A stretch of 64,000 nucleotides of DNA from Prauserella endophytica (GCF_005146945.1 NZ_SWMS01000024.1:1-64000); one strand, 5' to 3'. Shown: positions 15,532 through 25,690, counted from the first letter of the stretch. The notes: generated by a model from the sequence alone, not told the origin. Program-made: numbers and translations.

Positions 15532-16053
15532 GGTTCGGCTACCTCTACGACCCGGTCTCCGCCGTCGCTCTGCTGCCCGTGGTGCTCGCGATGGTGTTGT
15601 TCGGCGTCCGGCGTCCGGAGTGGAGCTGGCCGCTGGCCGCCGCCGTGACGGTGGTCTGCCATGTGCTCCACGGCGTCGTCCTGCAACGCGGGCACGCGGT
15701 CGGCGACCTGTCCGTCGTGTACCCGGTCGCCAGGGGAGCGGACCTCTGCTGTCGGTGCTCGTCGCCGTGCTGGTGCTCGGGGAACGACCGGGCCGGCCCG
15801 GTCTGGTGGGGAAGCTGCGGCGGGAGCACCGGCGTGAGGTGCTGCTGGTGTGTCCGCTGTCTCCGTTGGCCTGCCTGCTCGTGCTCTTCGCCTTGCGGCT
15901 CGCGCCGGTGAGCCTCGTCGCGCCCGCCAGGGAGCTGAGCATCGTGCTCGGCAGTCTCGCCGGCTGGTTGTTGCTGGGCGGCGGCACCCTGGTAGGCGGC
16001 CGGGCGGTTCTTTGCTCGTGCTGTTCGGGATCACGGCGACCGCACTCGCATGA
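15532..16053 (+). pseudogene. Decayed EamA/DMT-family transporter
   Basis: Three reading frames carry successive pieces of one membrane protein. The first (to about 15742) reads DPVSAVALLPVVLAMVLFG and GDLSVVYPVARG. The second resumes with SGPLLSVLVAVLVLGERP and LRLAPVSLVAPARELSIVLG. The third ends SLLVLFGITATALA with a stop at 16051-16053. These are typical 10-helix drug/metabolite transporter segments. The N-terminus and a central block of helices are missing. At least two frameshifts plus deletions make an intact product impossible. Confidence 0.7.
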
Positions 16054-16066
16054 GACCGTGTTGCCC

Positions 16067-16447
16067 ATGGACGTGCTGAGCAGCAGGGTGCTGGTGCATC
16101 CCAGGGATCCCGACGTGACGAAGGCCTTCTACCGCGACACGCTCGGGCTCGCGGTCTACCGCGAGTTTCCCGGCGGCACCGTGTTCTTCCTCGGCGGCGG
16201 GTTTCTCGAGGTCGTGGGAGAGGGCCGCACCGGCGCCACCCCGGACATGGCGCTGTGGTTGCAGGTCAGAGACGTCGCCGCGGCCGTGGCCGAGCTGCGC
16301 GCGAAGGGCGTCGAGCCGGTGAAGGGCCCGCAGCGGGAACCGTGGGGACTCGACGAGGCGTGGATCTCCGACCCGGACGGCACGCGGATCGTGCTCGTGG
16401 AGATCCCGTCGAACCACCCGCTGAGGGTCGATGTGCGCTCCCAGTAG
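16067..16447 (+). CDS. VOC (glyoxalase/bleomycin-resistance) family protein
   Basis: The 126-aa protein has one vicinal-oxygen-chelate fold: LSSRVLVHPRDPDVTKAFYRDTLGLAVYREFPGG, VRDVAAAVAELRAKGVEPVKGP, WGLDEAWISDPDGTRIVLVEIP. The usual metal ligands (His near the start, Glu at the end) appear to be present. Substrate unknown; such proteins range from lyases to antibiotic binders. ATG 16067 lies 14 bp after the last remnant of the decayed transporter. Confidence 0.8.
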   Translation: MDVLSSRVLVHPRDPDVTKAFYRDTLGLAVYREFPGGTVFFLGGGFLEVVGEGRTGATPDMALWLQVRDVAAAVAELRAKGVEPVKGPQREPWGLDEAWISDPDGTRIVLVEIPSNHPLRVDVRSQ

Positions 16448-16613
16448 CTCCGTCTCGGGGATGCCCGGTTCGCCGAGACCGGGATCCTCGTGACGATCGG
16501 ATTCGCCAGGCAGAGGGCTCAGCGCTGTGGCCGGCACCGTCGAGAGCCGCCACCAGCGGCTCCGGGCGCTGCCTGCCGGGGATGAACCGGCCACCGAGCC
16601 GCGGCGGCCGCGT

Positions 16614-17213
16614 TCAGGCGGGCCGCCACGCCCGCAGCTGGGCCGCGCGCGTGGCGGCGAGGCCGGGCGGGTCCCACACCCATGTCTGCAGGTCGCCGAA
16701 GCCGGCGGCCTCCAGCTCGCTGGCGAGGTCGTGCCGTGGCACCGGCAGCCACTTCTCGTGCGCGGAGAGCACGAGCCGCCCTCCCGGCCGCAGCACGCGG
16801 AACAGCTCGGCGAACGCGGCTTCCCGGTCGGCCCACAGCTGCACGTTGTTGACGCTGAGCACGACGTCCACGGACTCCCCTGGCTGCCCGGTGGCGGCGG
16901 CGGTGCCCGCTCGCAGCTGCACGGTGCCCTCACGCACCGCTGCGGCGCATCGCGCGCGGCACAGCTGGAGCATCTCCTCGGAGGGGTCGACGCCGACGGT
17001 GAGCCGGGCGCGGGCGGCCACCTCGGCGAGTCCGATGCCAGGGCCGGGTCCGAGCACGAGCACCGTCTCGTCCGCGGCCGTTTTCGCCACCTCGACCACG
17101 TGCCGCTCGGTCGCCGCGTTGCCGTGCGCCATCAGCGCTCCGCCGATGCGGCCGAGCAGACCTCGGGGGTGACCGAAGGCCCGGTCGAGCGCTTCGTCAA
17201 GTACAGAACTCAT
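16614..17213 (-). CDS. Class I SAM-dependent methyltransferase
   Basis: The 199-aa protein has the SAM-binding motif I VLVLGPGPGIGLAE (about 50-63), the acidic ribose contact VGVDPSEEML (73-82), VDVVLSVNNVQLW (motif IV region), and LRPGGRLVLSAHE (motif V/VI). This is Methyltransf_11-like, and a small-molecule substrate is likely but not identifiable. It lies between the VOC gene and the divergent lepA gene, with 166 bp upstream of its stop holding nothing recognised. Confidence 0.82.
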   Translation of the reverse strand: MSSVLDEALDRAFGHPRGLLGRIGGALMAHGNAATERHVVEVAKTAADETVLVLGPGPGIGLAEVAARARLTVGVDPSEEMLQLCRARCAAAVREGTVQLRAGTAAATGQPGESVDVVLSVNNVQLWADREAAFAELFRVLRPGGRLVLSAHEKWLPVPRHDLASELEAAGFGDLQTWVWDPPGLAATRAAQLRAWRPA

Positions 17214-17326
17214 CGTTCGAGGTCAGCACGGACTGGACGAGACCCGCATCGGGGATGACCCGGAAATGTCGGTGTGGCGGCATGGGAACATGGAGGGTGC
17301 CACCCGCGAGCGACCTGAGGTAACGA

Positions 17327-19189
<1,863 letters not shown>

Positions 19190-19238
19190 CCTCCCGTTCT
19201 TGCAAGACAGCGGGGAGCCGCGCCGGGATGATGCGAGA

Positions 19239-19592
19239 GTGATCAGCAGAATCATCCCCTATGCCGACGGAGCAGATCTCGGCGCGTCCCGGGACTTCTA
19301 CGTCGAGGTCCTCGGACTCGAGGTCGCGATGGAGGATCCGGTGCTCGGTCTGCGATCGCCGGCCAACCCCACGGCGCAGGTACTCGTCCTACCGCCCGGA
19401 GCGGAGCACCCCCAGCCTCGTTTCGGGGTCGATGTCGGCGAACCGGCGGCCGTCGACGCGGCGCATGCCTTGGCGGTGCGTCGTGGCCTGCGGGTCGTCT
19501 ACCCGCTCACCGACGAGCCGTGGGGCGTTCGACGCTTCTTCGTCGAGGACCCTGGCGGCACGGTGATCAACGTGCTCGCACACCTGCGGTGA
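19239..19592 (+). CDS. VOC family protein (glyoxalase-like)
   Basis: The 117-aa single-domain protein has IIPYADGADLGASRDFYVEVLGLEVAMEDP and a C-terminal WGVRRFFVEDPGGTVINVLAHL, the glyoxalase/dioxygenase fold pattern. There is no clear pair of metal-ligand His at the start, so it may be a non-catalytic binder. GTG 19239 is preferred; the longer frame overlaps the end of lepA. It follows lepA by 49 bp and is convergent with the 147-aa flavin protein. Confidence 0.75.
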   Translation: MISRIIPYADGADLGASRDFYVEVLGLEVAMEDPVLGLRSPANPTAQVLVLPPGAEHPQPRFGVDVGEPAAVDAAHALAVRRGLRVVYPLTDEPWGVRRFFVEDPGGTVINVLAHLR

Positions 19593-19601
19593 CCCCGCAC
19601 C

Positions 19602-20045
19602 CTAGCGGTCGCTGATCCGCACCGCCTCGACGAACAGGGCGGTGCGCCGCTCCTCCGCCATCACGCGGTCGTACTCGGCCCAGTCGTCGTGGGTGCCGCC
19701 GGCCGCGGTGAAGATGTCGCGCAACAGCTGGGGCAGCCGCTCGGCGGGGAAGTGCTCGCACGTGTCGTCGGGCCCGATCAGGCGCGCCGGGCCCTGCACG
19801 GACACCCATCGCCAGCCGTGCCGGAAGACGAACGTCGCGTGTCCGCTGCGGCGCAGGAGTTCGCGCTTGCGGGCTCCGCCGACCAGTACTGCCGCGACCG
19901 AGGGCCTCCCGGACACCGGGTCGTCGAGCACGCCCGCGTTGACCACGGAGGCGTGCACCGTGCCGTCGGGCCGGGTGGTGGCGAGCGTCGCCAGGCCGTG
20001 TTCGGCGGCGGCGAGCTCACGGACGAGGGCGAGATCGGCGGGCAT
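19602..20045 (-). CDS. PPOX-class F420/FMN-dependent oxidoreductase
   Basis: The 147-aa split-barrel flavoenzyme contains ATLATTRPDGTVHASVVNAGV, VSGRPSVAAVLVGGARKRELLRR, and WRWVSVQGPARLIGPDD. This pattern is typical of the actinobacterial family of F420-binding PPOX-like proteins (TIGR03618-like). These reduce or bind small molecules with F420 or FMN; the substrate is unknown. ATG 20045 is chosen; upstream frame extends through a terminator hairpin and is not coding. Confidence 0.75.
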   Translation of the reverse strand: MPADLALVRELAAAEHGLATLATTRPDGTVHASVVNAGVLDDPVSGRPSVAAVLVGGARKRELLRRSGHATFVFRHGWRWVSVQGPARLIGPDDTCEHFPAERLPQLLRDIFTAAGGTHDDWAEYDRVMAEERRTALFVEAVRISDR

Positions 20046-20066
20046 GCCCCCACGGTAACGACGCCA

Positions 20067-20099
20067 GGGCCGCGCGGGGATGGTCTCCCCACGCGGCCC
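20067..20099 (-). terminator. Terminator after the small secreted protein
   Basis: GGGCCGCGCGGGGA (20067-20080) and TCCCCACGCGGCCC (20086-20099) pair with one mismatch and a 5-nt loop, 18 bp beyond the stop of the 70-aa minus-strand gene. Confidence 0.6.
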
Positions 20100-20116
20100 C
20101 GGGACGGGTTGCGCCG

Positions 20117-20329
20117 TCAGACGCCGAGCAGGATGGCGAGCGCCTCGACCAGCGATGCCGACGTGGCGGCGATCGTCTCGTCCAGGTACTCGGCGATCGG
20201 GGTCAGCTCGGCCGCGGACGCCTGGCCCCCGACGATCGCGAGCATGGGCACCGTCAGCGCGCTCACCGCGACGCCGCGCATGGTCCAGCGCTTCGCCGTG
20301 CTCCGCGCGGTCACCTGGTTGTCGGTCAT
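20117..20329 (-). CDS. Small secreted protein (70 aa)
   Basis: ATG 20329 follows GAAGAGGACGGCA. The N-terminus has positive charges (TARSTAKRWTMR), a hydrophobic core (GVAVSALTVPMLAIVGG) and an ASA-A cleavage site near residue 37, so it is a Sec substrate. The mature part of about 33 residues is acidic and helical (ELTPIAEYLDETIAATSASLVEALAILLG). No family recognised. It is monocistronic, with its own terminator and a 245-bp upstream region in which I see no further gene. Confidence 0.7.
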   Translation of the reverse strand: MTDNQVTARSTAKRWTMRGVAVSALTVPMLAIVGGQASAAELTPIAEYLDETIAATSASLVEALAILLGV

Positions 20330-20574
20330 TGCCGTCCTCTTCCTCTCGGTTCGACGCGAACGTCGCTCGCGTCGTGGGGGCAGCCTGCACTGGGCCAAAC
20401 GGCGCAACAAGGCGATTTACGGACGGTTTTCGATCATGAAACAGCGGCTAGCTCGGCGGGGTGACACCCGTTTACCCGATGGTCATGCCGGTGAATTCGT
20501 TTCTCACCTTCCCGTAACGAGGGTGGTGACCGGGCGCGTCATCGCGGTCCGTGAGGGCTTCGTACGCTTGGCGC

Positions 20575-21627
20575 ATGTTCGACAGCTTGCGTGTCCCGGT
20601 GGTGGTGGCCCCGATGGCCGGTGGTCCGTCGACGCCGGAGCTCGTGGCCGCGGCCGTGCGTGCGGGAGCCTTCGGCTTCCTGGCGGGCGGCTATCTCGGT
20701 GCCGCGGCGTTGGGGGATCAGATCAGCAAGGCAAGGGAGCTCTGCGGTGACACGTTCGGCGTGAACCTCTTCGTGCCCGGCATCCGGGCCACCGTGGACC
20801 TGCGGCCCTACGCGGAACGGTTACGCGAGGAGGCGCGGCGTTACGACGTCGAGCCCGGCGCCGCGCTCTGGGACGACGACGGCTACGGCGCCAAGCTCGA
20901 CCTGCTCGTGGAGCAGCGGGTGCCGGTGGTGTCGTTCACCTTCGGGGTGCCGCTGGAGACCGACATCGAGCGGCTCCACCAAGCGGGCAGCACGGTCGTT
21001 GTCACTGTCACCTCGCCAGAGGAAGCGCGTCAGGCCGCCGAGGCGGGCGCGGACGCGCTGTGCGTGCAGGGGTTCGAGGCCGGTGGGCACCGTGGCCTGT
21101 TCACCGACGACGCCGGCCGGGCCGAGGGTGGCGAGCTGTACGGGCTGCTCGCGGCGCTCCGGCTCGTCGGGGCCGAGACGGACCTGCCGCTGATCGCCGC
21201 CGGTGGTCTTGTCCACGGCGGGGACGTGGCCGCCGTCGTCACCGCGGGCGCGGTGGCGGCCCAGCTCGGCACAGCGTTCCTGCGGGCGGACGAGGCGGGC
21301 ACCAACGCGACGCAGCGGCGCGCGCTCGCCGACGCGGGGCGTCCCACCGCCTTCACCCGTGCGTTCAGCGGACGGCCCGCACGTGGCCTGGTCAACCGGT
21401 TCCTGCGCGAGCACTCCGGCGACGCCCCGTCGGCCTACCCGCAGCTGCACAACCTCAGCAAGCCGATCAGGGCAGCGGCGAGTGCGGCGGGCGACCCCGA
21501 GGCGATGTCGCTGTGGGCGGGGCAGACGTACTCGCTCGCGGGTCAGGCGCCCGCCGCCGAGATCATCGAGACGTTGCGGGAGCAGGCCAGGGCAGCGCTG
21601 GAGCGGAGTGTGCGCAGGTTCGGCTGA
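20575..21627 (+). CDS. Nitronate monooxygenase family protein (FMN-dependent)
   Basis: The 350-aa TIM-barrel flavoprotein has PVVVAPMAGGPSTPELVAAA at the N-terminus, FLAGGYLG, FGVNLFVPG, VQGFEAGGHRG (containing the catalytic-type His), LIAAGGLVHGGDVAAVV and AQLGTAFLRADEAG. This fits NMO/2-nitropropane dioxygenase-like enzymes, which oxidise alkyl nitronates; some members are enoyl reductases. ATG 20575 is chosen over an upstream start. It is convergent with the alpha/beta hydrolase, 23 bp away. Confidence 0.85.
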   Translation: MFDSLRVPVVVAPMAGGPSTPELVAAAVRAGAFGFLAGGYLGAAALGDQISKARELCGDTFGVNLFVPGIRATVDLRPYAERLREEARRYDVEPGAALWDDDGYGAKLDLLVEQRVPVVSFTFGVPLETDIERLHQAGSTVVVTVTSPEEARQAAEAGADALCVQGFEAGGHRGLFTDDAGRAEGGELYGLLAALRLVGAETDLPLIAAGGLVHGGDVAAVVTAGAVAAQLGTAFLRADEAGTNATQRRALADAGRPTAFTRAFSGRPARGLVNRFLREHSGDAPSAYPQLHNLSKPIRAAASAAGDPEAMSLWAGQTYSLAGQAPAAEIIETLREQARAALERSVRRFG

Positions 21628-21650
21628 AGCCCGGCCCGCCTCAGTGCGCC

Positions 21651-22634
21651 TCAGCCAGCCGCGCCCGCGGCGGCGGACGGCAGCGGGGCGGTCTCGGGCC
21701 GGGCGCGGTTGCCCTGTGCGAAGTAGGTCAGCACCTCGGCGATCGCCTGCGGGTCGTCCAGCTGTGGGCAGTGCCCCCAGTCCTCGCGCTCCAGCAGCCT
21801 GCTGTGCGGCACGAGCGCGTGCAGCTGCCGCCCCGACGCCGCGCTCACCAGCCGGTCCTTACCGCAGACGATGATCAGCAGCGGTGCGGTGATGCGGTCG
21901 AGCTGGTAGGCGGACTCCAGCTCGGCGACGAGCTGCCTGGCCTCGGCGAGCCTGCTGGTGGTGGTGCTGTAGTCGGGGAAGAGGTCGAGGAACCGGCGGA
22001 CGTGCACGGCGTCGGCCATCTTGATGTCGGCGTAGAGCAGGCGCGGCACCACCTGCTGGGCGATCGAGCGCACGACGAAGCCGGGCACGGGCAGCGGCAG
22101 CGACGCACACAGGCGCAGCGCGAGCGGGTACTTGGCGACCGTCCTGATCAGCCACGAGTCCACGAAGCCGGGCGCGGCGATCGAGACGATCCCGGCGATC
22201 GGCAGCTTGGGGTTCTGCGCGGCGCGCAAGCTCATCGTTCCGCCGAGCGAGTTGCCGACGAGCACCACGCTGCCGAGCGCGGCCTGCTCCCGGATCACGG
22301 CGGCCGTGAACGCGTCGAGCTGGGGAAGCATCGCGCCGGGGCGCAGCGGAGCGGCCTCACCGAAGCCGGGCAGGTCGACGGCGAGCACCGCGATGCCGGC
22401 GTCGGCGAGCTGTTCGAGCACGGGGCGCCAGGTGTCGGCGCTGTCGCAGTAGCCGTGCAACAGGACGATGCGGGGCGCGTCGGGCCGGGCTCCCTGGCGG
22501 CGCCTTCTGGTGCGCCTGCCCGACTCGACCATGCGCGGGCCGACCTCCAGCACCCTGGTGCGGAAACCCGCGAAGCGGCGATACCCGGCCCGGATAACCG
22601 GGCCGGGCAGAGCTTCTCGCTGCGCCGCGATCAT
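21651..22634 (-). CDS. Alpha/beta hydrolase
   Basis: The 327-aa protein has the oxyanion motif VLLHGYCDSADTW (about 57-69), the nucleophile elbow VGNSLGGTM (Ser near 128), a helical cap region, and the acid/His pair in IIVCGKDRLV and EDWGHCPQL. The substrate cannot be read. A basic patch (RRTRRRRQ) after residue 38 is unusual. The ATG is the only plausible start. It faces the nitronate monooxygenase gene; the next gene upstream on the same strand is 111 bp away. Confidence 0.82.
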   Translation of the reverse strand: MIAAQREALPGPVIRAGYRRFAGFRTRVLEVGPRMVESGRRTRRRRQGARPDAPRIVLLHGYCDSADTWRPVLEQLADAGIAVLAVDLPGFGEAAPLRPGAMLPQLDAFTAAVIREQAALGSVVLVGNSLGGTMSLRAAQNPKLPIAGIVSIAAPGFVDSWLIRTVAKYPLALRLCASLPLPVPGFVVRSIAQQVVPRLLYADIKMADAVHVRRFLDLFPDYSTTTSRLAEARQLVAELESAYQLDRITAPLLIIVCGKDRLVSAASGRQLHALVPHSRLLEREDWGHCPQLDDPQAIAEVLTYFAQGNRARPETAPLPSAAAGAAG

Positions 22635-22745
22635 GCTTTCAGGTTAACCGGAATACGGGATTTTCAAGCCCGTTCTCCCGGACACGAACCCGTATCGGCG
22701 CAATGTCAACACGGTGTCTGTGCAGGTCAGCAGCGTTCTGGGAAA

Positions 22746-23711
22746 CTAACGCACAAACACGATTTTCCCGGCGGTGGCGCCTTTCAGCATGTCCGAAAAG
22801 CCCGACTCGGCCTGCTCGAACGGCAGCTCCGCACCGATCTGCGGCCGGATCCCGGCCAGGTCGGTGTAGGAGAGCAGGTCGGCCAGCTCGTCGCGGGTGC
22901 CCATCGTGGAGCCCACCACGTTCAGCTGCAGAAAGAACAGTCGCTGCAGGTCGGCGCTCGGGTCGGGGCCGCTGGTGGAACCCGACACCACGATGGTCCC
23001 GCCCGGCTTCAACGACTTCATCGAATGCGACCACGTGGCCTTGCCCACCGTCTCGAACACGGCGTCGACGCGCTCGGGCAGGCGAGTCCCGGACTCGAAC
23101 GTCTGGTGGGCGCCCAGCTGCTCCGCCAGTGCCCGCTTCTCCTCGCTGCGGCCGGTGACCCACACGCGGAACCCCGCCGCCCGGCCCAGCTGCACCAGCG
23201 CGGTCGACACACCGCCGGAGGCGCCCTGCACCAGGAATGTCTGCCCCGGCCGCAGCCCGGACTTGACGAACAGCATCCGGTAGGCGGTCAGCCACGCGGT
23301 GCCCATGGTCGCTGCCTCCGCGAACGAGAGGCCCGCTGGCTTGGGGAGCACGTTGCGGGCCGGGACCACCACCGAGTCGGCGAACGTGCCCTGGTGCTTC
23401 TCGGTGAGCAGCGTCCGCTTCGGGTCGAGGGTGTCGTCCCCGCGCCACGAGGCGTCGTTGACCACCGAGTGGATCACCACCTCGGTGCCGTCGTCGAGCA
23501 CGCCGGCGCCGTCGCAGCCCAGGATCATGGGGAACTGCTCCTGCTTGATCCCCACGCCGCGCAGCGTCCAGATGTCGTGCATGTTCAGGCTGGCCGCCCT
23601 GACGGAGACCTTCACCCAGCCGTCGGGGACCTCCGGCTCCGGTCGTTCACCCACCACCAGCGAGGCGAGCGGATCGTCGGGGTTGGCTTCTTTGGCATAG
23701 ACGGCGAACAT
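22746..23711 (-). CDS. Zinc-independent quinone oxidoreductase-like (MDR family)
   Basis: The 321-aa medium-chain reductase has VRAASLNMHDIWTLRG, FPMILGCDGAGVLDDG, then the Rossmann motif VQGASGGVSTALVQLG, HSMKSLKPGGTIVVSG and a C-terminal SDMLKGATAGKIVF. The catalytic-zinc Cys and structural-zinc Cys cluster are absent, so it belongs to the NADPH quinone/alkene reductase branch rather than the alcohol dehydrogenases. It is divergent from the 68-aa membrane protein gene, with 32 bp between. Confidence 0.85.
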   Translation of the reverse strand: MFAVYAKEANPDDPLASLVVGERPEPEVPDGWVKVSVRAASLNMHDIWTLRGVGIKQEQFPMILGCDGAGVLDDGTEVVIHSVVNDASWRGDDTLDPKRTLLTEKHQGTFADSVVVPARNVLPKPAGLSFAEAATMGTAWLTAYRMLFVKSGLRPGQTFLVQGASGGVSTALVQLGRAAGFRVWVTGRSEEKRALAEQLGAHQTFESGTRLPERVDAVFETVGKATWSHSMKSLKPGGTIVVSGSTSGPDPSADLQRLFFLQLNVVGSTMGTRDELADLLSYTDLAGIRPQIGAELPFEQAESGFSDMLKGATAGKIVFVR

Positions 23712-23743
23712 GGCGTCAACCTACCTGGCGTACGCTCTTCGTT

Positions 23744-23950
23744 GTGTTCGACGGAGTGGCCCGCTGGTGGGACAGCCTCGAGCTGTGGCTCGCGCAGCAG
23801 TGGTTCCCCGTGCAGTTCGTGCTGGTGATGGCCGTGCTGATACCGCTGTGCGTGGGGCTGGCATGGCTGATCCACCGTGTCGTCCACGCGGTCGCCGACC
23901 GCGTCAGCAGGTTCCGCGGCGCAACCCGCCGCCCGGACAGAACGTCCTAG
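23744..23950 (+). CDS. Small membrane protein upstream of the RNase-barstar pair
   Basis: The 68-aa product has an amphipathic N-terminus (FDGVARWWDSLELWLAQQW), one transmembrane helix (FVLVMAVLIPLCVGLAWLI, about 24-42), and a basic C-terminus (RVSRFRGATRRPDRTS) predicted inside. It begins at GTG 23744 and ends 10 bp before the RNase gene, so it is probably cotranscribed with it. No family recognised; a link to secretion or anchoring of the RNase is speculation. Confidence 0.6.
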   Translation: MFDGVARWWDSLELWLAQQWFPVQFVLVMAVLIPLCVGLAWLIHRVVHAVADRVSRFRGATRRPDRTS

Positions 23951-23960
23951 GGAGGCGTGG

Positions 23961-24383
23961 GTGCTCTCCCGTAGGCGCATCAGTGTGGCGCTGGTCGGGC
24001 TCATCGTGCTGGTTCTCGGCGGATGGCTGATCAGGGACGTCATGGCGGTTGACGCCCCGCCAACCGGGCCGGGTAGCCTGCCGGGCGCGGATTCGGGCCT
24101 CGAGGTGGTGTCGCTGTCCAGCCTGCCACCCGAGGCGGAGGAGACGTGGCGGCTCATCGAGCAGGGCGGCCCCTTCCCGTATCCCGCGAAAGACGGCACG
24201 ACATTCGGCAATAGGGAGAGTGTGTTGCCTGAGAAGCCCTCCGGTTACTACCGGGAGTACACGGTCGAGACGCCGGGCAGCCCCGACCGCGGTGCGCGCA
24301 GGCTGGTCACCGGCGACGGTGACGAGCTGTACTACACCGGCGACCACTACGCGTCGTTCCTCGTCGTGGACCCCAGGCGATGA
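23961..24383 (+). CDS. Exported guanyl-specific ribonuclease (RNase Sa/barnase type)
   Basis: The 140-aa protein has a cytoplasmic basic start, one hydrophobic helix (about 6-22) acting as signal or anchor, then a microbial ribonuclease domain close to RNase Sa: LPPEAEETWRLIEQGGPFPY, FGNRESVLPEKPSGYYREYTV, RRLVTGDGDELYYTGDHYASF. Catalytic Glu99, Arg114 and His129 are present with the family's spacing. The RNase Sa disulfide cysteines are absent. Barstar is encoded next with an ATGA overlap, as immunity. GTG 23961 start. It likely acts outside the cell or against competitors. Confidence 0.88.
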   Translation: MLSRRRISVALVGLIVLVLGGWLIRDVMAVDAPPTGPGSLPGADSGLEVVSLSSLPPEAEETWRLIEQGGPFPYPAKDGTTFGNRESVLPEKPSGYYREYTVETPGSPDRGARRLVTGDGDELYYTGDHYASFLVVDPRR

Positions 24384-24751
24384 CCGTCCCACCCAGGCCC
24401 GACCTCAAGACGGCCACGGAGCAGGCGCGTGCCCGTGGCGCGTTCACGCACGTGCTCGACGGCACGAAACACCCCGACAAGCTCGGCACGCTCGACGCGA
24501 TCGCCGCCGCGCTGTCGTTCCCCGACTACTTCGGCCGCAACCTCGACGCGCTCTACGACTGCCTGACCGACCTCGGCTGGCTGCCCACCGGCGAGCACGT
24601 GCTGATCTGGGTGGCCTCCGACGTCCTCAAGCAGGCCGATCCGAGGGCCTACCTCGCGGTGCACAGCGTGCTGTCCGACGCCCAGCGCGCACTCGCGCCG
24701 GGCGGCGAACGCACCGACAGCCGCACCCTCACCGTGGTGCTGGCGGACTGA
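24380..24751 (+). CDS. Barstar-family RNase inhibitor
   Basis: The 123-aa protein has the barstar core: DKLGTLDAIAAALSFPDYFGRNLDALYDCLTDLGWL, VLIWVASDVLKQAD, and an N-terminal HVLDG strand. The Asp/Glu-rich helix (NLDALYDCLTDL) is where barstar contacts barnase. It overlaps the RNase gene by 4 bp, ensuring coupled synthesis of inhibitor and enzyme, and protects the cytoplasm from unsecreted RNase. It ends just before a palindromic repeat. Confidence 0.9.
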   Translation: MTVPPRPDLKTATEQARARGAFTHVLDGTKHPDKLGTLDAIAAALSFPDYFGRNLDALYDCLTDLGWLPTGEHVLIWVASDVLKQADPRAYLAVHSVLSDAQRALAPGGERTDSRTLTVVLAD

Positions 24752-24777
24752 CCCGGCCGCCCTCCCTCTTTCCGGCC

Positions 24778-24885
24778 GCAGTGAAGGCCACCATGCCTGC
24801 GCCCGCCCGTCTCCCTCCACCACCCAGACGGAGGCGCTCCGCGCCGCTGAGTCTGGTTCAACGCAGTGAAGGTGGCCTTCACTGC
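24778..24885. repeat. Palindromic intergenic repeat, copy A
   Basis: It begins GCAGTGAAGGCCACC and ends with the complementary GGTGGCCTTCACTGC, enclosing a spacer with GTCTCC, CCACCACC and GGAGGCGCT. It lies between convergent genes (barstar and enoyl-CoA hydratase). Copies B, C and D are at 48032-48139, 50270-50376 (inverted) and 58445-58497. Confidence 0.85.
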
Positions 24886-24891
24886 AGAGGG

Positions 24892-25665
24892 CTAGTCCTG
24901 GGGCACCCAGCTGGGCTTGCGCTTCTCCGCGAAGGCCATGATGCCCTCCTGGCCCTCCTCGCTCGCGAAGAAACGGGCGGAGGTGGCCAGCATCGTCTCG
25001 AACGTCTTCGGCATCTCCCGGCCGCTCTCGCCCTGCAGCAGGTCCTTGGTGGCGGCGAGCGCGGCCGGGCCGCCCAGCGCGAGCGAGGTGACGTAGCGCT
25101 CCACGGTGGTGTCGAGCAGCTCCGCCGGCACGGCGGCGTTGATGAGCCCGATCGACGCGGCGCGCTCGGCGTCGAAGACGTCACCGGTGAGGAACAGCTC
25201 GTGGGCCGCGCGCGGGGTGAGCCTCGGCAGCACGGTCACGGAGATGATCGCCGGGATCACGCCGATGCGGACCTCGCTGAACGCGAACGTCGCGCTGTCC
25301 ACGGCCACCGCGATGTCGGCGGCCGCGACGATGCCCACGCCACCCGCGCGCGCGGGCCCGGCCAGCCGGGCCACCACCGGCTTCGGGCTGGTCCAGATGC
25401 GCTCGAGGATGGCGGGGAACTCGTTGACCCCCTGGTCCTGCGAACCGGCGCCGCGGGCCTCCTTGAGGTCCATCCCGGCGCAGAAGACCGGGCCGGTGTG
25501 CGTGAGCACGATCACCCGCACAGCGTCGTCCGCGACGGCCTGCTCCAGGCCCGCGCTCAGCTCCTTGCGCAGCTGCGCGGACAGGGCGTTGCGGTTGTGC
25601 GGGGAGTCTAGGGTGATCGTCGCGACGCCGCCGGTCACGTCGTAGTGCACGAGTTCGTCAGCCAT
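24892..25665 (-). CDS. Enoyl-CoA hydratase/isomerase family protein
   Basis: The 257-aa crotonase-fold protein has ATITLDSPHNRNALS, VFCAGMDLKEA (first oxyanion strand), GPARAGGVGIVAAADIAVA (second oxyanion loop), and FSEVRIGVIPAIIS with an acidic catalytic-type residue. It probably acts in fatty-acid or branched-chain CoA degradation. The substrate is not readable. It lies alone between a repeat and the sulfur operon, on the same strand as the chelatase gene but 25 bp downstream of it, so read-through is possible. Confidence 0.85.
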   Translation of the reverse strand: MADELVHYDVTGGVATITLDSPHNRNALSAQLRKELSAGLEQAVADDAVRVIVLTHTGPVFCAGMDLKEARGAGSQDQGVNEFPAILERIWTSPKPVVARLAGPARAGGVGIVAAADIAVAVDSATFAFSEVRIGVIPAIISVTVLPRLTPRAAHELFLTGDVFDAERAASIGLINAAVPAELLDTTVERYVTSLALGGPAALAATKDLLQGESGREMPKTFETMLATSARFFASEEGQEGIMAFAEKRKPSWVPQD

Positions 25666-25690
25666 GCCGACACCTTCGCACAGCGCGACG

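Noticed and set aside
19190-19228. Hairpin CTCCCG...CGGGGAG after lepA
   Set aside because: Stem is short and bulged; too weak to call a terminator.
21060-23828. 922-aa open frame on the plus strand
   Set aside because: It crosses three good genes (nitronate monooxygenase, hydrolase, quinone reductase) and has the Arg/His/Gly-rich composition of antisense shadow in GC-rich DNA.
24649-24882. Short ORF starting MKATFTALNQ, and similar ones at the other repeat copies
   Set aside because: They are produced by the palindromic repeat itself in several frames; no ribosome binding sites.
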